The notes under the pieces: generated by a model
Database searches by the model: none
Told to the model about the DNA's origin: nothing
The model's input: only the letters and a program-made list of their open reading frames with translations
Program-made: the position numbers and the translations under genes
Shown: positions 16,842-24,016 of the stretch, in pieces
How positions within the stretch are numbered: position 1 is the first letter of the stretch
Layout of the letters: each line of letters begins with the position of its first letter
Assembly: GCA_033762815.1 (NCBI GenBank)
Contig: JANRLF010000006.1
Location: forward strand, 186,001-250,000
DNA: 64,000 nucleotides
Direction: 5' to 3'
Source of the DNA: JANRLF01 sp033762815
Lineage (GTDB): Bacteria; Bacteroidota; Bacteroidia; Chitinophagales; CAIOSU01

Positions 16842-17700
16842 GCACATGGTCAAGTGTGAAAACGCTGCTCAACTTGTTGGCAAATGGTTGGCCTTTGCCA
16901 GGGGTATGTACTTGGTAAGTGGTTGAAAAGTCAAGGCCGCTTTCATTAATCAGCTTCATAGGGTCCACAGTGATATGTGCCATCGGGCTGCTGCCTTCTT
17001 TTACAGTCACATCGGTTTGCAAGTCAATGGTAATAGTCTTCACATTGTTTACAAAGTTCTGGGTGCCCGTGCTGTCTGCGGGAAGATTTTTCCAGCCGCC
17101 TACGTGAATGTTATAGGTTTTTTCATAGGATACAAAACCACCTCCATAGTCAACATAAGGCTGGGGGCTGTTTTCGGCTGTGCCTTCCATGGCAAAATTG
17201 ATATAGCCCGAGTTCCAATTCCAAAACCAAGCACCGTTGGCCGGGTCCAGCACGCCACCTGCTGCTCCTTCTTCCACGCCATCCTCGTTGATGCCGATGG
17301 TAAAGGTAAGTTTGTTGTATTTACCAGCGGGTACATTAGCCAGGTTAATGGTGCTACTTGATGGGTTGCTTTGCAATACCTGATAGTATCCTTTCACGCT
17401 GGCGGCATCGGCACTTACATTCATGGGGTCAACAAAAGTAGCCCCGTCAGGTCCTTCCAGCTTTATTTCACTTACATAGAAGCCAAACAAGGAGAAATTG
17501 AAACGCTGACCGTTAGCTGCAGTGTAGCGGTAGTTGGTGTTACCCGCAGTATCAAGCACCATAGGAGCGCCATCTACTTGATTTTCAAAATAAATGGAAA
17601 AGGTGCCGGGGTTTTCAAGCACTTCTTCTTCATCGTCTTTGCAACCAACAAGGGAAACAGTAGCAAAAAAAGCCAAACTTATATATAATAGATATTTCAT
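16834..17700 (-). CDS. MbnP-like copper-associated lipoprotein
   Basis: A 288-residue lipoprotein (lipobox LVGC, Cys20) of the MbnP-like family. Evidence is the N-terminal FSIYFENQVDGAPM, FNFSLFGFYVSEIKL, the central family motif GAWFWNWNSGYINFAMEG with Trp158, Trp160 and Trp162, and the late NIHVGGW. MbnP proteins bind copper after a paired MbnH di-haem enzyme converts a Trp to kynurenine; that chemistry is known for the methanotroph pair. Here the pair is conserved as overlapping genes, without any methanobactin genes in view. A His at the extreme C-terminus (LDHVHE) may add a metal ligand. Confidence 0.85.
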   Translation of the reverse strand: MKYLLYISLAFFATVSLVGCKDDEEEVLENPGTFSIYFENQVDGAPMVLDTAGNTNYRYTAANGQRFNFSLFGFYVSEIKLEGPDGATFVDPMNVSADAASVKGYYQVLQSNPSSSTINLANVPAGKYNKLTFTIGINEDGVEEGAAGGVLDPANGAWFWNWNSGYINFAMEGTAENSPQPYVDYGGGFVSYEKTYNIHVGGWKNLPADSTGTQNFVNNVKTITIDLQTDVTVKEGSSPMAHITVDPMKLINESGLDFSTTYQVHTPGKGQPFANKLSSVFTLDHVHE

Positions 17701-17799
17701 TTTTATTGTGTTTGAGTTTTTATAAAATAATCAAAAGCCCTTTCTCAAGGGAATTAGCCTGAATTAAGAAAAAAAGAAACAGTTAAAACTGTGCGGATA

Positions 17800-18213
17800 T
17801 TAAGCCAGTTGCTCTGGCGGAGGCAAGTGGGGGACAGCCTTACAAGCCCCAATATAATGTTGTATGTAGGCTGTGTAGAAGGATTCTATACAGTGCCCAG
17901 CATCAAAAGGGAAAAATTGACGGCCTATATGGTCTAAGAAAGGGTCATTCGCCTCAATTTTCGATACTTGCTTTTGATTATTAGGAACTTCAGCAGTCAT
18001 GTTCTCGCTCTCAACAATCCGCTTTGCGAGGTAGCACTTTCCATGGCAGTTAGAGTTAGGATTGGCTTTGTTCTCGCAGAGTACGGTGCTGATATAATTG
18101 TAGTTGTAACAGTATTCTAGAAGTGGTAAAAGTGGCCCCCTTACAACGGTCAAAAGCAAAACCAATATCAATATGGAACAAAGTCTCAAAAGAATGGCAA
18201 TTAACTTTCGCAA
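17800..18213 (-). CDS. Small Cys-rich membrane protein of the copper-type cluster
   Basis: A protein of up to 137 residues with one N-terminal membrane helix (residues about 4-24), then YCYNYNYISTVLCENK and NSNCHGKCYLAK, giving Cys46, Cys56 and Cys60 in a C-x9-C-x3-C pattern. Two further Cys lie near the C-terminus before PPPEQ. Proteins with the CENK..CxGKCYL signature are, from memory, recurrent neighbours of metal-related genes in Bacteroidota; the function is unknown. There is no ATG start: TTG at 18213 is the longest, TTG at 18189 an alternative. It heads the run leading to the MbnP- and MbnH-like genes. Confidence 0.65.
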   Translation of the reverse strand: MRKLIAILLRLCSILILVLLLTVVRGPLLPLLEYCYNYNYISTVLCENKANPNSNCHGKCYLAKRIVESENMTAEVPNNQKQVSKIEANDPFLDHIGRQFFPFDAGHCIESFYTAYIQHYIGACKAVPHLPPPEQLA

Positions 18214-18218
18214 AAGTA
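18211..18218 (-). promoter_or_regulatory. Candidate -7 element TACTTTTG
   Basis: An exact match to TAnnTTTG on the minus strand, overlapping the TTG at 18213. If it is functional, the transcript begins inside the longest frame and translation would start downstream, for example at the TTG at 18189. Confidence 0.35.
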
Positions 18219-18315
18219 ATACTCGAAACTTACTATTGCAAGTATGTTGTCGGGTACTATTTGATAAGAGTATAATTGTCAGGGGATATAGACTTACCCA
18301 ATCTCATACCTGATT

Positions 18316-18382
18316 GCAGTCCGTCAAAACAGGAAATGGCAGATGCAATCCGCCGTATAACATACTCTGACTTTGTAAACTG
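18316..18382. repeat. Dispersed repeat Q, copy 2
   Basis: A direct copy of 15703-15776 with a few substitutions. The hairpin here is GGCAGAT-gca-ATCCGCC (18338-18354), with one mismatch. It lies between the Cys-rich gene and the antitoxin gene. Confidence 0.85.
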
Positions 18383-18436
18383 GCGATAGCGATATGCAAT
18401 TATTATGGCTTGAATTTATTATATTTGATTACAAGT

Positions 18437-18601
18437 ATGGTAACGGTAATTAAAAAAGGTTCGGATGTACGCACCATCCGCAAGGCACTTACCAAGCTTA
18501 AGCCGGGTAAAGGATTCGACGCAAAAAAATATTGCGGCCTTTTAAAGCTGAGAGAAGACCCATTGAGCATCCAGAAAAGACTAAGGGATGAATGGGAATA
18601 G
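18437..18601 (+). CDS. Antitoxin of a VapBC-like (PIN) module
   Basis: A 54-residue, highly charged protein: TVIKKGSDVRTIRKALTKL, then GKGFDAKKYCGLLKL, EDPLSIQKRLRDEWE. The K-x-x-DPL-x-x-QK-x-LRDEW tail and KGFDAKKYCG core are typical of small antitoxins that precede PIN-domain toxins in Bacteroidota. The start is the ATG at 18437 (MVTVIKKG). The last 14 bases overlap the start of a PIN-like reading frame, as in intact modules, but that toxin frame stops after 19 codons. Normally such an antitoxin binds the toxin and the operon promoter. Confidence 0.75.
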   Translation: MVTVIKKGSDVRTIRKALTKLKPGKGFDAKKYCGLLKLREDPLSIQKRLRDEWE

Positions 18602-18647
18602 CTTGTTGGTAGATACCAATATCCTCGTCCCCACTTTACATTGTTAA
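18588..18647 (+). pseudogene. Truncated PIN-domain toxin remnant
   Basis: The frame MNGNSLLVDTNILVPTLHC stops at the TAA at 18645-18647. The LLVDTNILV word is the first beta strand and first acidic catalytic position of PIN-domain RNases, and its 14-bp overlap with the antitoxin is the normal arrangement. A full toxin would have about 130 residues; nothing PIN-like is recognisable in any frame between 18648 and 18750. The sequence therefore looks like a 3' deletion that left the antitoxin intact. Confidence 0.7.
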
Positions 18648-18750
18648 AACCCGCAAACACCAACGATAAGGGTTATCTATAGGGTCTTGGCGCATAAATC
18701 GTCGATAAAAGCGTTCCAAATGGGGGCAATGATGTTATTTTGCAAACCGT

Positions 18751-20796
18751 ATGAAACAGCTAGTTGGGATAGTAGCATTAATCATGGCCTGCACATGGCT
18801 ATATGCGCAGGATTCAACGGAGGCTAAGCCGGCCCCCAAGCTGAAACTGAAGAAAAGCCTGAAACAAGCCGATAAAAAACTGTACAATGGCGACATTTAT
18901 GGGGCCATCGATGTATTGGAGCTGGTAATGGCCGCTAAAGGCGATGCCTATAAAGCCGCCTGGAAATTGGCGGAAACGGCCAATTTGGCCCGTGACTATG
19001 TGAAAGCCAAGCAATGGTACCAATATGTGGCCGAAAAAGCGGTGGCAGAGTATCCACTGGCTCCTTATTACCTCGCTTTGATGACCAAAATGCAGGGCGA
19101 TTGGTTTGAAGCAAAAAAGCTATTCCTTGACTTTGCGAAGCAATACAAAGGGGAAGACGACCGCTACCGGCGATGGGCAAAAATAGAAGCGGAGGGCTGC
19201 GACCTGGCCATGGAAATGGAATCAAAACCCGCCAAGGTGGATTGGATGCACCCTGGCGACAGTATCAATTCAGCCTACTCCGATGTTTCGCCCATAATGT
19301 GGAACGATAGTACCATGCTGTTCGCTTCGGTACCCTCAGATACGCTGATGGTATATAACCCTACCGATTCGAATGCCGTGGAGCCCTTTATGCAATTCTA
19401 CTTGGCCGAGCGCGATAGCCTGACCTTTGGCAAGGCCCGTTTGTTCAAGCAGTTCAGCCAAAGCGGCAGCCATGTTGCCAATGGGGTGTTTTCGCCCGAT
19501 AGGCAGCGGTTTTACTTTACGGTTTGCAAGGAAACGGAATACGGCAAAACCAAATGCGAAATATACCGCAGTGTGAAGGATGAGGGCGAATGGCAGGAAG
19601 CCGAACCCTTGGGCGTAGAGGTAAACGACCCTATGTACACCAGTACCCAGCCGGCCATAGGGAGCTATAAAAACGGCAGCGACCTACTTTATTTCGTGTC
19701 GGACAGGCAGGGAGGAAAGGGCGGTATGGATATTTGGTACAGTATACAGAGCAGTAAGGGCGATTTTCAGGAACCGAAAAACGCCGGGGCAAAAATCAAT
19801 ACCGACCGAGATGAGGCTTCGCCTTATTTCGATGTGGCTACAGGTACGCTTTACTTTAGCTCCGCCGGCCATGCGGGCTTTGGGGGCTATGATGTGTTCC
19901 GCTCCACGGGGCAGTTGAACAAATGGACCGACCCCATCAATATGGGCTTCCCTATCAATAGCAGTACCGACGACCTTTACTATACTTTCCATAAAAAAAC
20001 CAATGGGGGCTTTGTGGTATCGAATAGGCCTGGCGTTATCTCCATCAAAAGCCCTACCTGCTGCGACGATATTTTTGCCTTTCAAAACAAAAAAACCCTT
20101 GACATAGCCGTTAAGGGGAATATTTATGACGAGGCTTTGCCGCAATATCCATTGAACGGAGCCAAAGTAGCTTTGCTTTTGACCAAATATGCGGGCCTTG
20201 ATGAAGATATTCTGGTAAGCGAATTTACCATCGCCAATAACGAAAAATACTTCTTTGACCTACAGCCCAATGCCAGTTATAAGCTAGTGGCCTACAAGGA
20301 ATCGTACCTGAATGCCATGGAGGAGTTTGACACCAAGGATATCAAAAAATCGGACACCCTGTCTTTCGATTTCCGCTTGAAGCGCATCATCAAAAACAAA
20401 GCCTATACCCTACGCAATATTTACTATGATTACAATAGTGCCGAACTAAACGGCCCCTCCAAAACCTCTTTGGATAGCCTGTACAAGCTGATGACCGAAA
20501 ACCCCGGTATCACCGTAGAGTTAAGCTCACATACCGATGCCAGGGGCTCCGATACCTATAACTTGGAGCTTTCGCAACAGCGGGCCAACAACTGTGCCGC
20601 CTACTTGGTGGCCAAGGGCATTGCCAAAGAGCGGATATCGGCTAAGGGATATGGCGAAAGCGACCCTTTGGAAGATTGTACAGGGCAAAAGGATTGCGCA
20701 GACGAAACGGTGGACTGTGCCTGCCATGGCAAAAACCGGCGGACCGAATTTAAAATCATCGGCGAAAAAAATGTCGATATTCTCTATAAAGATTAA
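18751..20796 (+). CDS. PorE-like TPR/PD40/OmpA envelope protein
   Basis: A 681-residue protein with a signal peptide (GIVALIMACTWLYAQ). Residues about 30-140 form TPR-like helices, about 170-430 carry PD40/WD40-like blades (GVFSPDRQRFYFT, GSDLLYFVSDRQGGKGGMDIWY, GTLYFSSAGHAGFGGYDVF), about 455-545 form a carboxypeptidase-regulatory-like beta fold, and about 557-675 are an OmpA peptidoglycan-binding domain (VELSSHTDARGSDTYN..LSQQRA). This domain order is that of PorE, the T9SS component that ties the PorK/N complex to peptidoglycan. No lipobox is present, unlike some homologues. Other OmpA proteins share the architecture, so identity is probable, not certain. Confidence 0.7.
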   Translation: MKQLVGIVALIMACTWLYAQDSTEAKPAPKLKLKKSLKQADKKLYNGDIYGAIDVLELVMAAKGDAYKAAWKLAETANLARDYVKAKQWYQYVAEKAVAEYPLAPYYLALMTKMQGDWFEAKKLFLDFAKQYKGEDDRYRRWAKIEAEGCDLAMEMESKPAKVDWMHPGDSINSAYSDVSPIMWNDSTMLFASVPSDTLMVYNPTDSNAVEPFMQFYLAERDSLTFGKARLFKQFSQSGSHVANGVFSPDRQRFYFTVCKETEYGKTKCEIYRSVKDEGEWQEAEPLGVEVNDPMYTSTQPAIGSYKNGSDLLYFVSDRQGGKGGMDIWYSIQSSKGDFQEPKNAGAKINTDRDEASPYFDVATGTLYFSSAGHAGFGGYDVFRSTGQLNKWTDPINMGFPINSSTDDLYYTFHKKTNGGFVVSNRPGVISIKSPTCCDDIFAFQNKKTLDIAVKGNIYDEALPQYPLNGAKVALLLTKYAGLDEDILVSEFTIANNEKYFFDLQPNASYKLVAYKESYLNAMEEFDTKDIKKSDTLSFDFRLKRIIKNKAYTLRNIYYDYNSAELNGPSKTSLDSLYKLMTENPGITVELSSHTDARGSDTYNLELSQQRANNCAAYLVAKGIAKERISAKGYGESDPLEDCTGQKDCADETVDCACHGKNRRTEFKIIGEKNVDILYKD

Positions 20797-20806
20797 TATT
20801 GGCCGC

Positions 20807-20837
20807 TTGCTGTAGAAAGGGTGCTTCATTACATTTG
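20807..20837 (+). promoter_or_regulatory. Candidate Bacteroidota promoter for the PhoX-like gene
   Basis: TTG at 20807-20809 and TACATTTG at 20830-20837 are separated by 20 nt, matching the TTG / TAnnTTTG pattern. The start of transcription would fall about 12 nt before the ATG at 20854. Confidence 0.4.
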
Positions 20838-20853
20838 TTATAAATTGATTTTC

Positions 20854-22317
20854 ATGCGTTTTCTAGCTTTATTCTTAGCAATTGCCGTACTGGGCGGCTG
20901 TAATTCCCAACCTGACAAGCCACTAAAAGCGGGTATTGGCTTCAGCTCTATCAAGAATAACTTTGATAACCAAGGCCTATTGTTGCCTGAAGGGGCCGTA
21001 TATGACATTTTGTATTCGGAAAGGACGGATTCGGTGCTGACCGCGGATGGCAAAAAGTTTCCTGCCAAAGGCAAACAGGACTACTTGGCCTATATCCCTA
21101 TTGACGGCAGCAGCGAGCATGGTTATCTATTCGTGAACCATGAGCTGCGCAATGCCAATGATTTATTGGGCGACGGCGGCGGCATGTCATGGTTTGAGGT
21201 GAAAAAGGAAGGCGGCAGATGGAAAACCGTGGGGGGCCACCACTATATCACTTTCGACAGCTTGGGGGGTACTTGGCACAACTGCGGCGGCGGCATGACC
21301 CCCAAAGGCACTATTTTAAGTGCGGAAGAATATCCTACCGCTAGCAATGCCGAACTGTACCACAACGGCGAGCACTTTCGCGATACCAGCGATTGGAAGG
21401 GGTTCAAGCGTTATGAGCATATGGGCTGGATGGTGGAGGTGGACCCAGTGAGCAAAAAGCCACTGCATAAGCTCTATGCCATGGGCCGGTTCAGCCATGA
21501 AGACGTACATTGCATGCCCGACGGCAAAACCGTGTATATGACCGATGACAACGGCCCCGGAGTGTTCTTCAAATTTGTGGCCGATAATGCCAATGATTAT
21601 ACCAGGGGGCAACTGTATGCTTACCAACAATCTACCGACGGGCAAAGTGGTGACTGGCTGGCATTGCCAAGGGACACAGCTTCGTTGATCAATGCCAGGG
21701 AAGTCGCCTTTAAATTGGGCGCTACCATGTTCATTGGGCAAGAATGGGTGCAGGAATTCAATGGCAAAATATACATTACCGAAACGGGTGGAGACACCAC
21801 TAACTTCGCCAGAGGGTTGAAGCTGGGGGGCAAGGTAGCCCACCACCTTTCCCAGGCACCCGTAAAAGTAAATGACAGCCTAGTGGATGCACCCTATGGC
21901 CATATTTTGGTTTTAGATCCCACTAGCAACAAAATGGAAGTATTGATTTCAGGGGGTGTGATGAAAGATGGCGGTAACTTTTCTCAGCCCGATGGCTTAG
22001 CCGCTGCCACCATCAATGGTAAGCCTTACTTGATCGTATGTGAAGATATCAATGGTGGAAAAAGAGCCAGAGTGAGTGGCCTGGCACATGCGAAAGGCGA
22101 AAAGTACAATGAAATGTACTTTTTGGATTTGAGCCTGCCCAAGCCCACCAAGGATGATTTGGTTCGTTTCAGCGTAGGGCCAAGGGGATGCGAGGAAACA
22201 GGGCCTATCTTTACCCCCGATGGGAAAACCTTGTTCTTTGTGGTACAAAACCCCGCTACGGAAAATGTAGAACCATTCAACCGTTCCACGGTTGTTGCGG
22301 TTACTGGCGTGTTTTAG
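20854..22317 (+). CDS. PhoX-family (DUF839) phosphatase-like lipoprotein
   Basis: A 487-residue lipoprotein (lipobox LGGC) of the PhoX/DUF839 beta-propeller family. Family blocks include YLFVNHELRNANDLLGDGG, WHNCGGGMTPKGTILSAEEY, MGRFSHEDVHCMPDGKTVYM, TDDNGPGVFFKF and PRGCEETGPIFTPDGKTLFF. PhoX enzymes are iron/calcium alkaline phosphatases, usually Tat-exported; this member instead has a Sec lipoprotein signal. Phosphatase activity is inferred from the family. The start at 20854 gives a clean signal and sits behind a promoter-like element. Its TAG directly abuts the stop of the convergent murF. Confidence 0.8.
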   Translation: MRFLALFLAIAVLGGCNSQPDKPLKAGIGFSSIKNNFDNQGLLLPEGAVYDILYSERTDSVLTADGKKFPAKGKQDYLAYIPIDGSSEHGYLFVNHELRNANDLLGDGGGMSWFEVKKEGGRWKTVGGHHYITFDSLGGTWHNCGGGMTPKGTILSAEEYPTASNAELYHNGEHFRDTSDWKGFKRYEHMGWMVEVDPVSKKPLHKLYAMGRFSHEDVHCMPDGKTVYMTDDNGPGVFFKFVADNANDYTRGQLYAYQQSTDGQSGDWLALPRDTASLINAREVAFKLGATMFIGQEWVQEFNGKIYITETGGDTTNFARGLKLGGKVAHHLSQAPVKVNDSLVDAPYGHILVLDPTSNKMEVLISGGVMKDGGNFSQPDGLAAATINGKPYLIVCEDINGGKRARVSGLAHAKGEKYNEMYFLDLSLPKPTKDDLVRFSVGPRGCEETGPIFTPDGKTLFFVVQNPATENVEPFNRSTVVAVTGVF

Positions 22318-23622
22318 CTAAGGTTTGTACCAATCGCCCAATACTTTCTCCACCGCAATGCCCCTGGAGCCTTTGAGTAGGAAAAGTGTATGGTCAAAGT
22401 TCTCTTGAGCGAACCATTGCTGGCCTTCTTCGGCAGTTTCAAAGTGCAGACAATCTAATTTATCCTTTACCCTGCCAAACTCGGGGCCTATCAATATAAT
22501 TTTTGATAAAGGTATTTTTTTAAGTTGCAGGACAGTGAGCAGGTGCTCTTCTTGGCTGGTAGGGCCTAGCTCCAACATGTCGCCCAATATTACCACCTTA
22601 TTTGGATGGTCAATCAATGCAAAGTTGTCCAAAGCCTCTTTCATGCTAGAAGGATTGGCATTGTAAGCATCCATTATAAAAGTATTGCTGCCCTGCTGCA
22701 ACAATTGTGACCGATTATTGGAAGGAACATAATCAGCAATTGCTTTGGCAATCAAGCGGTCATTTACCCCAAAATGCTTCCCAACAGCCACTGCCGCCAT
22801 GATATTCTCAAAATTGTACTGGCCTATTAAGTGCGATTCGATGTTGATTTTAGCTTGTTCGGTTACATAGCGAACCCTCAGATAAGGAAAAAGCGACGCT
22901 ATGCTTCCCCTAATCTCTGCTTGCTGGTGGTCGCCATAGCTGAAGATATTCTTAACCTTGGCAGCAGCCCCCATCAAATCTTGGTGGCGGATATTGATAA
23001 AAGCCAGGCCATTATTTGTGGCCAGGTGGTCGTACAATTCTGCATTCGTTTTAAGCGTGTTTTCCAAGCTGCCAAAAGTTTCCAAATGATCTTTGCCATT
23101 GTTGGTCACCAGCCCATGGGTGGGGTTGCATATTTCGCACAACTCCTTGATATCGCCCATATGGCGGGCACCCATTTCAATGATGGCCACCTCGGTTCGT
23201 TCCGGAATCATAAAAATGGAAAGCGGCACCCCTATTTGGTTGTTGAAGTTGCCTGGTGTGGCAAATGTTTCGAAGGAAGTACTTAAAACTGCCCTAAGCA
23301 GCTCCTTAGTAGTGGTTTTGCCGTTGCTGCCGGCAATAGCAATAAAAGGGATATTCAAATGATTGCGGTGATGGCGGGCCAGTTGTTGCAGTGCCAGCAA
23401 AGCATCGGGTACCAATAAATATTTGTCCGATATTGCGAAGTCGGCATTATCAATAATGGCGTATGCTGCGCCTTTCTTTAGGGCGTCGGCTGCATATTTA
23501 TTTCCGTCAAAGCTTGGGCCCCGCAACGCAAAGAACAAATCACCCGCAGCCACTTTGCGGCTATCGGTACAAACGGAACGGTATTGTAGAAACAAGCTAT
23601 AAAGCTCTGGAATGGTAGTCAT
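22318..23622 (-). CDS. murF: UDP-N-acetylmuramoyl-tripeptide--D-alanyl-D-alanine ligase
   Basis: A 434-residue Mur ligase. N-terminal MurF domain signals are SVCTDSRKVAAGDLFFAL and GNKYAADALKKGAAYAI. The ATP loop is IAGSNGKTTTKELL, followed by FATPGNFNNQIGVPLSI, EMGARHMGDIKELC, the NGKDHLETFGSLE region and MDAYNANPSSMKEALD. It adds D-Ala-D-Ala to the UDP-MurNAc tripeptide in the cytoplasm, the last soluble step before lipid I. Bacteroidota often keep murF close to gldJ, and here gldJ is next but one upstream, which supports the synteny. Start ATG at 23622. Confidence 0.93.
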   Translation of the reverse strand: MTTIPELYSLFLQYRSVCTDSRKVAAGDLFFALRGPSFDGNKYAADALKKGAAYAIIDNADFAISDKYLLVPDALLALQQLARHHRNHLNIPFIAIAGSNGKTTTKELLRAVLSTSFETFATPGNFNNQIGVPLSIFMIPERTEVAIIEMGARHMGDIKELCEICNPTHGLVTNNGKDHLETFGSLENTLKTNAELYDHLATNNGLAFINIRHQDLMGAAAKVKNIFSYGDHQQAEIRGSIASLFPYLRVRYVTEQAKINIESHLIGQYNFENIMAAVAVGKHFGVNDRLIAKAIADYVPSNNRSQLLQQGSNTFIMDAYNANPSSMKEALDNFALIDHPNKVVILGDMLELGPTSQEEHLLTVLQLKKIPLSKIILIGPEFGRVKDKLDCLHFETAEEGQQWFAQENFDHTLFLLKGSRGIAVEKVLGDWYKP

Positions 23623-23701
23623 CGTCCAAAAATACCTGTTCCTAACGCTTTAGCAAAATGGCAAAGCTTTTGCTAACCTATACCGAACAAAACCCCCAAT
23701 T

Positions 23702-23944
23702 ATGAAAAACATATGGATAGCCGCCCTGGTAATACTGATGGGCTCTTGTGCCGGAGAAATGGTACCACAAAGCCAGATACCTAACCGGGCGCAAACCAAT
23801 TTACAAACCCAGTATCCCAGTGCACAGAATGTGGAATGGAGCAAGAAGCGCAAAGATAAGGTAACCACTTATACGGCCACTTTCAAGAACAATGGTGAGA
23901 AAATGAAGGTGACTTTTAATGAGCAAGGCAACATGCTCCAATAA
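23702..23944 (+). CDS. PepSY-like small lipoprotein
   Basis: An 80-residue lipoprotein (lipobox MGSC, Cys16). The remaining 60 residues read RAQTNLQTQYPSAQNVEWSKK, TYTATFKNNGEKMKVTFNEQG. The pattern 'FPxAxxVxWxxxxxxYxAxFxxxGxxxxxxFdxxG' is that of the short PepSY-like (beta-lactamase-inhibitor-protein-like) domains common in Bacteroidota envelopes. The role is unknown; such proteins are thought to be periplasmic inhibitors or adaptors. It is a monocistronic gene ending in a strong shared terminator. Confidence 0.75.
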   Translation: MKNIWIAALVILMGSCAGEMVPQSQIPNRAQTNLQTQYPSAQNVEWSKKRKDKVTTYTATFKNNGEKMKVTFNEQGNMLQ

Positions 23945-23960
23945 GGAATATTCCATCCAA

Positions 23961-23997
23961 AAAAAACGAGCCGCTCTTTTAGGGCGGCTCGTTTTTA
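23961..23997. terminator. Bidirectional terminator between the PepSY-like gene and gldJ
   Basis: ACGAGCCGC / GCGGCTCGT is a 9-bp GC-rich stem with a loop of about 9 nt. An A-run precedes it and a T-run follows it, so it can end transcription from both convergent genes. Confidence 0.9.
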
Positions 23998-24016
23998 TTA
24001 CTTGTCGAGAGGTGGG

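Noticed and set aside
18648..18750. Downstream continuation of the PIN toxin after a frameshift
   Set aside because: None of the three frames shows PIN strands or the later acidic positions.
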